Source of the DNA: Sphingosinicella ginsenosidimutans
GTDB lineage: Bacteria; Pseudomonadota; Alphaproteobacteria; Sphingomonadales; Sphingomonadaceae
DNA: 64,000 nucleotides
Direction of reading: 5' to 3'
NCBI RefSeq assembly: GCF_007995055.1
Contig: NZ_VOQQ01000001.1
Location: 2,029,001 to 2,093,000, forward strand
A program made the position numbers and the translations under genes. Of this stretch, positions 34,562-42,381 are shown in pieces (the first letter of the stretch is position 1; every line of letters begins with the position of its first letter). Under the pieces are notes generated by a model. It made no database searches. It worked only from the letters and a program-made list of their open reading frames with translations, and had not been told where the DNA came from.

Positions 34562-35638
34562 ATGGCGACGGGCGTGAACGAGGCGGGCGAGGCGGCGATC
34601 CGCAACGCACGCGCCGGCTTTCCCTCGCTCAACCAGCGGACCTTCGCGCCGTTCAAGATCGCCACGGTGATCGACACGGTCGCCGCCCGCGGCATCACGG
34701 CGGAAACGGTGCTGGACCGGACCGGCCTCACGCTGGCGGAGGTGCGCGATCCGCACACGCTGACCTCGATCGGCCAGTATCTGACGGCGTGCGAGAACAT
34801 CGTCGCCGCCGGCGCCGGATTCGCCGATGCGTTCGCGATCGGCTCGCGCCTGCACCTGTCGGCCTACGGCATGTACGGCTATGCGCTGATGTGCTCGCCG
34901 ACCATGCGGGATTTCTTCGATTTCGCGGTTCGCTATCAGCCGCTCGCGACGCCGACGGTGCGGCTGGAATGGCGGGCGGAGGGCGATCTCGCGATCTGGC
35001 AGTTCCGCGAAATCTACCGAGACGTGATGAGCAGCGACGTGCGCACGTTCCTGGTGCGCCAGCAGATGAAGATGACCTTCACCCATATCCGCGACACCGC
35101 CGGCGCCGACAACCTGCCGGTCCGCGCGCTGTTCGCCATACCGCAGGATTCGCACGCGGAGGATGATGTGCGGGCGCTGTCCTGCCCCTGCCTTTACGAC
35201 CAGGCGGCCAACGAACTCCATTACCCCATCGGCATCCTCGATCAGACTCCGGAACTGGGCAACCGGCTCACCCGGACGATGCTGGAGGAGACATGCGAGC
35301 GGCTGATCGGCCAGTCCCGCCTGTCGTCGGGCTGGTCGGGCGAGGTCTATCAGCTGCTGCTGAACGCCCCGAGCGAGTTCCCGCCGATGGCCGCCGTCGC
35401 GGCGCAGCTCGGCCTGCAGGAGCGGACGCTCCGGCGCCGCCTCGCCGCCGAGAATTCAAGCTATGCCGCGATCGTCGACGATGTCCGCCGCAAGCTGGCG
35501 ATCGAATATCTCCAGACGACCCGCATGAGCGTCGACGACGTGGCGTGGAAGGTCGGCCTCAGCGACGCCGCGAACCTGCGCCGCGCCATCCGCAGGTGGA
35601 CCGGCAAGACGATCACCGAGCTGCGCGCGAGCAAATAG
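34562..35638 (+). CDS. AraC-family transcriptional regulator
   Basis: A 358-residue regulator. Residues from about 30 to 220 fit the Arabinose_bd (PF12625-type) ligand domain of the OruR/VirS-like AraC group, and the C-terminal 100 residues hold the double helix-turn-helix: MAAVAAQLGLQERTLRRRLAAENSSYAAIVDDVRRKLAIEYL, then MSVDDVAWKVGLSDAANLRRAIRRWTG. It is divergent from the TonB receptor, which it probably activates together with the operon behind. The ATG at 34562 is preceded only by a weak GGAAG; the upstream part of the open frame is Cys/Trp-rich and unlike protein. Confidence 0.88.
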   Translation: MATGVNEAGEAAIRNARAGFPSLNQRTFAPFKIATVIDTVAARGITAETVLDRTGLTLAEVRDPHTLTSIGQYLTACENIVAAGAGFADAFAIGSRLHLSAYGMYGYALMCSPTMRDFFDFAVRYQPLATPTVRLEWRAEGDLAIWQFREIYRDVMSSDVRTFLVRQQMKMTFTHIRDTAGADNLPVRALFAIPQDSHAEDDVRALSCPCLYDQAANELHYPIGILDQTPELGNRLTRTMLEETCERLIGQSRLSSGWSGEVYQLLLNAPSEFPPMAAVAAQLGLQERTLRRRLAAENSSYAAIVDDVRRKLAIEYLQTTRMSVDDVAWKVGLSDAANLRRAIRRWTGKTITELRASK

Positions 35639-35745
35639 GGCGTCGGGACCCGGCGAGCCGAAGAGCGCGGGCCCGACCGCGTCCGGCGACGCCATCGATC
35701 CGGTCACCGCGCGGGGAGCGGCACTTCGCTTCGGACCACCTGCGT

Positions 35746-37023
35746 TCAACAGCGCAGCCCGGATCGCCCCTCGCGGTCCAGCCGCTCGATGAATTCCGAG
35801 ATCGCGCCGTAGATCCGGGACAGGTCCGCATCGTCGATGCAATAAGGGGGCATCACATAGAAGGTGTTGCCGAGCGGCCGGAGCAGCACGCCGCGCTCCC
35901 GGCAGAAGGCCATGGCGCGCGGCGCGATGTCCGCCAGATAATCGGAGTCGGCCGCGCCGACCTCGAACGCGGCGATCGTGCCGAGCCGTCGCGGACCGGC
36001 GATGGGCAGCGCGGCCGCGAGCCGGTCGAGCGCCTGCTGCTGGCGCTCTTCGAGTTCAGCGATCCGCGCCAGAACGGGCTCTTCGCGCCACACGGCAAGA
36101 TTGGCGTTGGCCGCCGCGCAGGCGATCGGATTGGCGGTATAGCTTGAGGAATGGAAGAACATCCGGGCCCGATCCTGCGAGAGATGCGCCTCGAAAATCG
36201 CCTCGCTCGCCAGCGTCACCGCAAGCGGGACGGCGCCGCCGGTGAGGCCTTTCGACAGGCACAATATGTCCGGCACGACCGCTGCCTGTTGGCAGGCGAG
36301 CAGGGTTCCTGTCCGGCCCCATCCCGTCATCACCTCGTCGGCGATGAAGAGGACGCCGTAACGTCGGCAGATGGCGCACATTTCGGCGAGGATCGTCGGA
36401 GGATAGATCAACATGCCGCCGGCGCCGAGGATCAGCGGCTCGACGATGAAGGCGGCGGCTCCGGCACGACACTCTGCCTCGAGAGCATCCAGCGTTGCCT
36501 GCGTCGCGCCAACGGACGGGAAGGGCACCGTCGCGACGTCGAAGAGGAGCGGGGCGTAGGCGCGGTTGAAGACGCCGCGCGCGCCGACCGACATCGCACC
36601 GATCGTGTCGCCATGATAGCTGTGCTGCATGACGACGATCCGGTGTCTCGGGGTCTTTCCGTGCGCCCAGAAGCCGAGCGCCATCTTCAGCGCCACCTCG
36701 ACGCTCGTCGAGCCGCTGTCGGAAAAGAAGACCCGGGTCAGCCCCGACGGCGCCAGTGCGACCAGCCCCTGCGCCAATGTCTCGGCCGGTTCGTGGGTCC
36801 ATCCCGCGAAGATGATCTGGTCCAGTCGCCCGGCCTGCGCGGCGATCGCCGCCATGATCCGCGGATGGCAATGGCCGTGGGTCGTGACCCACCAGGACGA
36901 GATCGCGTCGATGATCCGTGCGCCGTCCTTCGTGTAGAGCGCCGCACCCTCCGCCCGTTCGACGGGCGGGATCGGCTCGCGAAGGCCGTGCTGGGTGAAC
37001 GGATGCCAGACCGGCGAGGTCAT
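35746..37023 (-). CDS. bioA: Adenosylmethionine-8-amino-7-oxononanoate aminotransferase
   Basis: A 425-residue class III PLP aminotransferase. WHPFTQHG at the start and DAISSWWVTTHGHCHP are BioA signatures; FSDSGSTSVEVALKMA binds the cofactor phosphate, FIADEVMTGWGRTG holds the PLP-ring Asp, and LCLSKGLTGG the Schiff-base Lys. It transfers an amino group from S-adenosylmethionine to 8-amino-7-oxononanoate, giving 7,8-diaminononanoate in biotin synthesis. It is the last gene of the bioF-bioD-bioA operon; its start overlaps the bioD stop by four bases. No terminator is obvious in the 107 bases after the stop. Confidence 0.95.
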   Translation of the reverse strand: MTSPVWHPFTQHGLREPIPPVERAEGAALYTKDGARIIDAISSWWVTTHGHCHPRIMAAIAAQAGRLDQIIFAGWTHEPAETLAQGLVALAPSGLTRVFFSDSGSTSVEVALKMALGFWAHGKTPRHRIVVMQHSYHGDTIGAMSVGARGVFNRAYAPLLFDVATVPFPSVGATQATLDALEAECRAGAAAFIVEPLILGAGGMLIYPPTILAEMCAICRRYGVLFIADEVMTGWGRTGTLLACQQAAVVPDILCLSKGLTGGAVPLAVTLASEAIFEAHLSQDRARMFFHSSSYTANPIACAAANANLAVWREEPVLARIAELEERQQQALDRLAAALPIAGPRRLGTIAAFEVGAADSDYLADIAPRAMAFCRERGVLLRPLGNTFYVMPPYCIDDADLSRIYGAISEFIERLDREGRSGLRC

Positions 37024-37649
37024 GGGGTGAAATCCCGTGGATCGAAGTGCGCCGAGAAGGCGGCGGCGAGGCTTTCAGGGGTGAGCGGATCGAGGAGGGG
37101 GAGGCGGCCCAGCCGCTTCACGCGGCCGATCGCGGCGATCACCGCCTCGCTGTCCTCGTTGCCCGGTCCGATGAACGCGATGCCCAGAAGCGGCACGTCG
37201 CGCCGGCGCAATGCCTCGATCGAAAGGAGGCTGTGATTGATCGTCCCCAGCGTCGTTCGCGCGACGAGGACGACGGGCATCATCCAGCGCGCGAACAGAT
37301 CGGCGAACAACAGGTCCCGGGTAATCGGCACCATCACGCCGCCCGCGCCTTCGACGACGAGCGGGCCGGGACAGTCGGGCAGAGCCAGCCGCGCGGGATC
37401 GATGGCGATCCCGTCGATCTGCGCCGCGCGGTGCGGGGAGCATGGCGTCGCGAGCCGATAGGCCTCGGGCAGGATCCGGGCGGATGGAAGCCCGGACAAC
37501 ATCGCCACGCGCTCGCGATCGCCGCCACCGTCGAGCCCCGCCTGGATCGGCTTCCAGTAATGGGCGCCGCGCGCCACGGCCAAGGCGGCGGCGAACACGG
37601 TCTTGCCGACGTCCGTGTCGGTGCCGGTGACGACGATCGTCCGGCTCAT
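37020..37649 (-). CDS. bioD: Dethiobiotin synthetase
   Basis: A 209-residue P-loop enzyme. TIVVTGTDTDVGKTVFAAAL is the nucleotide-binding loop, YWKPIQAGL the conserved Lys segment that binds carbamate, and VVEGAGGVMVPI the Mg/ATP motif. It closes the ureido ring of dethiobiotin from 7,8-diaminononanoate, CO2 and ATP. It is flanked by four-base ATGA overlaps on both sides, so bioF, bioD and bioA are translated as a unit. Confidence 0.95.
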   Translation of the reverse strand: MSRTIVVTGTDTDVGKTVFAAALAVARGAHYWKPIQAGLDGGGDRERVAMLSGLPSARILPEAYRLATPCSPHRAAQIDGIAIDPARLALPDCPGPLVVEGAGGVMVPITRDLLFADLFARWMMPVVLVARTTLGTINHSLLSIEALRRRDVPLLGIAFIGPGNEDSEAVIAAIGRVKRLGRLPLLDPLTPESLAAAFSAHFDPRDFTP

Positions 37650-38770
37650 TCGGCGAGGCTTTCGAGCTCGGCGGCCAGAGCCTCCACGTCGGCCGCCTCG
37701 ACGTTGAGCGTGATCGATATCCGAAGCCGCGACGTGCCGGCGGGCACGGTCGGCGGCCGGATCCCGCGCACATCGAAGCCGGCGGCCTGGAGCGACGCGG
37801 CGAGGCGCATCGTGCGGACATCGTCACCGAGGATGAGGGGCAGGATCTGCGTGCCGGTCCTCAGCGCGCCATATGGTTCGAGCCGGTCCGCGGCAAGCTG
37901 CGACAGGTCGCGCAGCCGTTGCCGGCGTCCGGGCTGGTCGGCAAGGACGCGCAGCGCGGCGCGCACGGCCGCGGCCATCAGCGGCGATGGCGCGGTCGAG
38001 AAGATGAAGCCCCGGCCCCGGTTGACCAGGAAGTCGCGCATGATTTGCGGCCCGCACAGCAATGCCCCTTCGCAGCCGAGCGCCTTGCCGCAGGTGTGCA
38101 ACGTGATGATGTTCTCGCGACCGGCAAGGCCGGCGGTGAGGCCGCGCCCGCTCTCCCCGAAGACGCCCGTCGCGTGGGCCTCGTCGACCAGCAGGAAGGC
38201 CTCTTGCCGATCCGCGAGCGCGACGAGCTCGTCCAGGGGCGCCCGGTCGCCGTCCATGCTGTACAGGCTCTCGACCGCGATCCACGCCCGGCCAGTGCCG
38301 CCCTCCGCCCGCCACTGACGGATCGCATCCGCAAATGAATCGGGGTCGTTATGCGCGGCCGAGCGCACCTCCGCGCGGCCCAGCCGCAGGCCATCATGGG
38401 CGCTGGCGTGGATCAGGGCGTCGTGGACGACAAGGTCGCCGCGTTGCGGCAGGGTCGAAAGCAACGTGGCATTCGCCGCATAACCGCTGCTGAAATAAAG
38501 CGCGCTTTCGGCACCGAAGAAGCGGGCCGCCTCCGCCTCCAGCGCCTCATGCTCGTCGTGATTGCCGCGCAGGAGTCGCGAGCCGCCCGAGCCCAGCGGA
38601 ACGCCGCGCGCGATCGCGTCGGCAAGCGCCGTCGTCAGCTCCGGAGCGCCGGCAAGGCCGAGATAGTCGTTCGACGCAAAATCCCGCCCCGCCCGCGGGA
38701 TCAGGCGGCGCAGTCGCCCGCAATCGTCGAGCCGGGCAAGATCGTCGAATTGAGCAGCGAAGCGGCGCAT
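37646..38770 (-). CDS. bioF: 8-amino-7-oxononanoate synthase
   Basis: A 374-residue alpha-oxoamine synthase. FASNDYLGLAG, GSGGSRLLRGNHDEHEALE, DEAHATGVFG (PLP-ring Asp) and LHTCGKALGCEGA (Schiff-base Lys) are all present. It condenses a pimeloyl thioester with L-alanine to give 8-amino-7-oxononanoate. It is the first gene of the compact operon; no clear ribosome-binding site precedes the ATG at 38770. bioB and bioC are not in the window, so the last step and pimeloyl synthesis are encoded elsewhere. Confidence 0.94.
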   Translation of the reverse strand: MRRFAAQFDDLARLDDCGRLRRLIPRAGRDFASNDYLGLAGAPELTTALADAIARGVPLGSGGSRLLRGNHDEHEALEAEAARFFGAESALYFSSGYAANATLLSTLPQRGDLVVHDALIHASAHDGLRLGRAEVRSAAHNDPDSFADAIRQWRAEGGTGRAWIAVESLYSMDGDRAPLDELVALADRQEAFLLVDEAHATGVFGESGRGLTAGLAGRENIITLHTCGKALGCEGALLCGPQIMRDFLVNRGRGFIFSTAPSPLMAAAVRAALRVLADQPGRRQRLRDLSQLAADRLEPYGALRTGTQILPLILGDDVRTMRLAASLQAAGFDVRGIRPPTVPAGTSRLRISITLNVEAADVEALAAELESLAE

Positions 38771-38848
38771 GGCGGCGCCCTACACGGTTCACCACCGTCT
38801 CGCGAGATAGCTCGTCCCCTCTGCGCGCCATCGTCCGGGTCGTCCCGC

Positions 38849-40072
38849 TCAGGCCAGCTCCTTCAGCGGGACCGCGGGATCGGCGAGGGCCCGACTGGGG
38901 GCGGCGGCACCCTCGATCACCAGCTTGCGGCCCTGCACATAATCCTTTGCCGCGTTGACGCAGTCGAGTGCGACGACCTTGCCACCGCGAAGGTAGACGA
39001 CGGAGAAGCTGCGATCCCCGGGGTCCCCTCGAACCACCGCCTCATCATGGCCAGCCGCGATGCCAACCGTCTGCAGCCTGAGATCATATTGATTCGACCA
39101 GAACCAGGGGACCGCCGCATAAGGCGCCGCCACACCGGCAATGTGCTTGGCCGCGACCGTCGCCTGATCGCTGGCGTTCTGGACCGATTCGAGCCGGATG
39201 CGCGCACCGGAGGCGAACCGGTTTTCATGGGCGGCGCAGTCGCCGACGGCATAGATGTCAGGCAGGCTCGTTCGACAATATTCGTCGACTTCGACACCGT
39301 TGCCGATCCTGGCACCGGCCTCGGCCAGTGGGGCGACCGATGGCGTGATGCCAATGCCCACGATGACCATGTCAGCCGGGATCTCGGTTCCATCGGCGAG
39401 CCTGACTCCCGTCGCCCGGGCGTCTCCGCTGATGGAGTCGACCTTCGCGCCGGTGCGTACGTCGACGCCGTGGCGGCGGTGTTCGGCTTCATAGAAGCGG
39501 GAGATGTCTTCGCCCGCGACGCGCGCAAGCACCCGATCCAGGGCCTCGAGCAAGACGACCTGCTTGCCGAGCTTGGCGAGCACCGCGGCCGCCTCGAGCC
39601 CGATATAGCCGCCGCCGATCACCACGGCGCGGCGCGCGCTCGGCAGTTCGGCCATCATCAAATCGACATCGGCGCGATTGCGCACGCTGTGGACTCCGGC
39701 CAAATCGTGGCCCGCGCAGGCCATCCGCCTCGGCGCCCCGCCGGCGGCCCAGATCAGCTTGCCATAGTTGAGCCGACGGCCGTCTTCGAGAGTCACGACA
39801 TGGGCATCGGCGGCAACCGCCGCCGCTCGCTGCCCGAGCCGCAGGTCGATGTTCCGCTCGGCCCAGAAGCCGTGCGGCCGGATCAGGATCCGTTCGAACG
39901 GCTTTTCTCCAGCAAGATATTCCTTCGAAAGCGGCGGACGCTCGTAAGGCAGCTCCGGTTCCTCGCCGACAATGGCGATGCTGCCTTCGAACCCGTTCTG
40001 GCGAAGCGCGATCGCCGCAGCCGCGCCGGCATGACCCCCGCCGATGATCAGTACGTCGTAACGCTCCGGCAT
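38849..40072 (-). CDS. FAD-dependent ferredoxin/rubredoxin reductase-type oxidoreductase
   Basis: A 408-residue flavoprotein. [21 protein letters not shown] binds [15 protein letters not shown] is the family's conserved segment, [21 protein letters not shown] binds NAD(P)H, and [13 protein letters not shown] is the second FAD motif. The C-terminal reductase domain is complete. Such proteins pass electrons from NADH to a [2Fe-2S] ferredoxin for Rieske oxygenases or P450s. It is the only such reductase in a window with four Rieske oxygenase alpha subunits, so it may serve them; no ferredoxin gene is seen. Start 40072 is chosen because GGGGA lies at the right distance; 40084 has no site. Confidence 0.88.
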   Translation of the reverse strand: MPERYDVLIIGGGHAGAAAAIALRQNGFEGSIAIVGEEPELPYERPPLSKEYLAGEKPFERILIRPHGFWAERNIDLRLGQRAAAVAADAHVVTLEDGRRLNYGKLIWAAGGAPRRMACAGHDLAGVHSVRNRADVDLMMAELPSARRAVVIGGGYIGLEAAAVLAKLGKQVVLLEALDRVLARVAGEDISRFYEAEHRRHGVDVRTGAKVDSISGDARATGVRLADGTEIPADMVIVGIGITPSVAPLAEAGARIGNGVEVDEYCRTSLPDIYAVGDCAAHENRFASGARIRLESVQNASDQATVAAKHIAGVAAPYAAVPWFWSNQYDLRLQTVGIAAGHDEAVVRGDPGDRSFSVVYLRGGKVVALDCVNAAKDYVQGRKLVIEGAAAPSRALADPAVPLKELA

Positions 40073-40166
40073 TCCAATCCCCATCGGTGGATGCTGCTGA
40101 ACTCCAAAGCATCCCGCCTCATCAAAAGTAGAACGCGTTCGAATGCCTCGCCTGGAATGCGGACAT

Positions 40167-41336
40167 TCAGGCGCGCTCGATAAGCGTGACGTTCGCGATG
40201 CCGCCGCCCTCGCACATCGTCTGCAGACCGTAGCGGCCGCCGCTCTTCGCGAGTGCGTGGATCAGGGTCGCCATCAGCTTGGTGCCGGAGGCGCCGAGCG
40301 GGTGGCCAAGGGCGATCGCCCCTCCATTGACGTTGAGCTTCGCTGGGTCCGCATCGAGATGCCTGAGCCAGGCGAGCGGGATCGGCGCGAAGGCCTCGTT
40401 CACCTCATAGAGATCGATGTCTCCGATGGACAGCCCCGCGCGCCGCAACGCCTTTTCGGTGGCGAAGAGCGGTTCCTCCAGCATGACCACAGGGTCGCCC
40501 GCGGTCACGGTCATGTTGACGATGCGAGCCCTGGCCGTCAGGCCATATCGCTTGAGGGCCGCTTCGGAGACGATCAAAGCGGCCGAGGCGCCGTCGCAGA
40601 TCTGGCTCGCATTGGCGGCTGAGATCATCCCGCCCTCTTGCAGCAGCTTGACGGAGCCGATCCCCTCGATCGTCGCGTCATACCTTATGCCTTCGTCGCG
40701 CGTATGCAGCCTCTTGCCGTCCTCGGTCTCGATCTCGAGCGGCACGATCTCGTCGGCGAAGTCGCCCCGTTCGGTCGCCGCGGCGGCGCGCCGATGGCTC
40801 TCGAGCGCAAACATGTCGAGCACGTCGCGCGTGAATCCATGCTTGCGGGCCACCATCTCGGCGCCGGTGAACTGACTGAACTGCACGCCCGGGTAGCGGG
40901 CCTCCTGGCGTGGCGACTTGGGGGTGCCGAGGCCGGCCTTCTCGAACAGGGCCACTGGCGTGAACATGGGGACCCGCGTCATCGATTCCACGCCGGCGGC
41001 GATCACCACGTCCTGCGTTCCGGACATCACCGCCTGGGCGGCGAACTGGATCGCCTGCTGCGAGCTGCCGCACTGGCGATCGATCGTCACCGCCGGGACG
41101 CTTTCCGGCAGCTTCGAGGCAAGAACGGCGTTTCGCCCGACCTGAAAGCCCTGTTCGCCGCCCTGGCTCACGCAGCCCATGATGACATCGTCGATCCCCG
41201 CCGGGTCGACGCCGGTGCGATCGACGAGCGCGTCGAGCACCGCCGCGGCCATGTCCACAGGATGCCATCCGGACAGAGCGCCGCCCCGCCGCCCGCCGGC
41301 GGTTCGCACTGCGTCGACGATATAGGCTTGGGTCAT
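40167..41336 (-). CDS. Acetyl-CoA acetyltransferase (thiolase)
   Basis: A 389-residue thiolase. The acyl-accepting Cys89 is in [10 protein letters not shown]; the C-terminal half has [16 protein letters not shown] with the catalytic His and [10 protein letters not shown] with the second Cys. It splits 3-ketoacyl-CoA to acetyl-CoA plus a shortened acyl-Co[17 protein letters not shown] is the variant seen in degradative thiolases of steroid and aromatic side-chain pathways, but chain specificity is not readable. The start overlaps the crotonase stop by four bases. Confidence 0.9.
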   Translation of the reverse strand: MTQAYIVDAVRTAGGRRGGALSGWHPVDMAAAVLDALVDRTGVDPAGIDDVIMGCVSQGGEQGFQVGRNAVLASKLPESVPAVTIDRQCGSSQQAIQFAAQAVMSGTQDVVIAAGVESMTRVPMFTPVALFEKAGLGTPKSPRQEARYPGVQFSQFTGAEMVARKHGFTRDVLDMFALESHRRAAAATERGDFADEIVPLEIETEDGKRLHTRDEGIRYDATIEGIGSVKLLQEGGMISAANASQICDGASAALIVSEAALKRYGLTARARIVNMTVTAGDPVVMLEEPLFATEKALRRAGLSIGDIDLYEVNEAFAPIPLAWLRHLDADPAKLNVNGGAIALGHPLGASGTKLMATLIHALAKSGGRYGLQTMCEGGGIANVTLIERA

Positions 41337-42127
41337 CGTTGTTTTCCTTCGAACCTGGGGGTACGTTTGGCGACGAAGGCGGCGATGCCCTCCTGGCCTT
41401 CGGGACGGGCGCCCGCCGCGCCGATCGCCTTCGTCTCGTCCGCCATCTGCTCTTCATAAGATCGGAGCGAATTGTGCAACAATAAGGCGCGTGTCGCGGC
41501 GAAAGCGGCCGTCGGGCCGTGCGCCAGCGACCGGGCCATTGCATTCGTCTCCGAGTCGAGTTCACCGTCGCCGGTGATGCGCGTCACCAGACCGATCCGT
41601 TCCGCCTCGACAGCGCCGACGCGACGATTGGTGAGCAGTATTTCCTGCGATCGTCGCAGGCCGACCAATCTCGGCAGCTGCCAGGTAAGGCCGGCGTCCG
41701 GTGCCAGCCCGATGGCGGAATAACCAGCGGTGAACTGGGCGGTCTCGCTGGCAAGGACGATATCGCCGGCCATCGCCAGGCTGAAACCCGCGCCCGCCGC
41801 CGGCCCGTTCACCGCCACGAGCAGCGGCTTGTCCATCCTGGAGAAGCGGGAAACCGCCAGCGCCACCGTGCCCGCCAATTCGCGCAGCAAATCGGCGAGC
41901 TCGTCGCCGGTGGCGGTGGCGAAGAGCTTGACGTCACCGCCGACGCAGAAAAAGCGACCCGTGCCGGTCAGGACGACGCAGCGGATCGCCGCGTCGTCCG
42001 CGCAGGCCGCCGCTTTCTCGGCAAGCTCGTGCGCCAGCTCGAGATCGATCGCGTTGCCGGCCTCCGGGCGGTTCAACGTGAGCCGCGCGATCGGCCCATC
42101 CCGTTCGAGCCGAACGGAGTCGCTCAT
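41333..42127 (-). CDS. Enoyl-CoA hydratase/isomerase (PaaG-like crotonase)
   Basis: A 264-residue crotonase. LTLNRPEAGNAIDL is the CoA-binding start, GAGFSLAMAGDIVLAS the first oxyanion loop, and YSAIGLAPDAGLTWQLPRLVG carries an Asp where classical hydratases have Glu, the arrangement of PaaG-type isomerases. It hydrates or isomerises an unsaturated acyl-CoA, possibly a ring-derived one. It opens the crotonase-thiolase pair and is divergent from the large TonB receptor across a 254-base region. A plain hydratase is the alternative. Confidence 0.87.
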   Translation of the reverse strand: MSDSVRLERDGPIARLTLNRPEAGNAIDLELAHELAEKAAACADDAAIRCVVLTGTGRFFCVGGDVKLFATATGDELADLLRELAGTVALAVSRFSRMDKPLLVAVNGPAAGAGFSLAMAGDIVLASETAQFTAGYSAIGLAPDAGLTWQLPRLVGLRRSQEILLTNRRVGAVEAERIGLVTRITGDGELDSETNAMARSLAHGPTAAFAATRALLLHNSLRSYEEQMADETKAIGAAGARPEGQEGIAAFVAKRTPRFEGKQR

Positions 42128-42173
42128 CCGATGCGTCTCCCGGTCCGCGCGGGAAAATCGCTCATTTCGTAAT

Positions 42174-42317
42174 TTGACATGCGATATCCTTTTTATCGGG
42201 GCGGGCGACGATCATCGCCGTTATCGCGCTCCAGGGAAAGCCGATTCCGTCAGTCATGTACTAAAAAAAGCAACGCGTACGCTTTTCGTTGCAAGCCCTA
42301 TGTGATCCGTGTATCAC
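42174..42317. promoter_or_regulatory. Divergent control region between crotonase and TonB receptor
   Basis: This AT-richer stretch holds TTGACA (42174-42179) without a matching -10 box, GATATCCT (42183-42190, also found at 46410), an inverted repeat AAAAGC/GCTTTT around ACGCGT (42266-42286), and GTGAT/ATCAC six bases apart (42302-42317). Each could be an operator; none can be assigned. Confidence 0.4.
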
Positions 42318-42381
42318 TTTTCACCGCGCGGAGAGCCAAAGGGCCCGAGCGCGAACTATTCCTGGCAGGGGAGGACCCAAG

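Noticed and set aside
42302..42317. A CRP-like site in front of the TonB receptor.
   Set aside because: The halves TGTGA and TCAC are eight bases apart, not six; kept only as an inverted repeat.
31704..42317. GTATCAC and GTGATAC words near several promoters.
   Set aside because: A 7-base word is expected a few times by chance in 64 kb of this composition.
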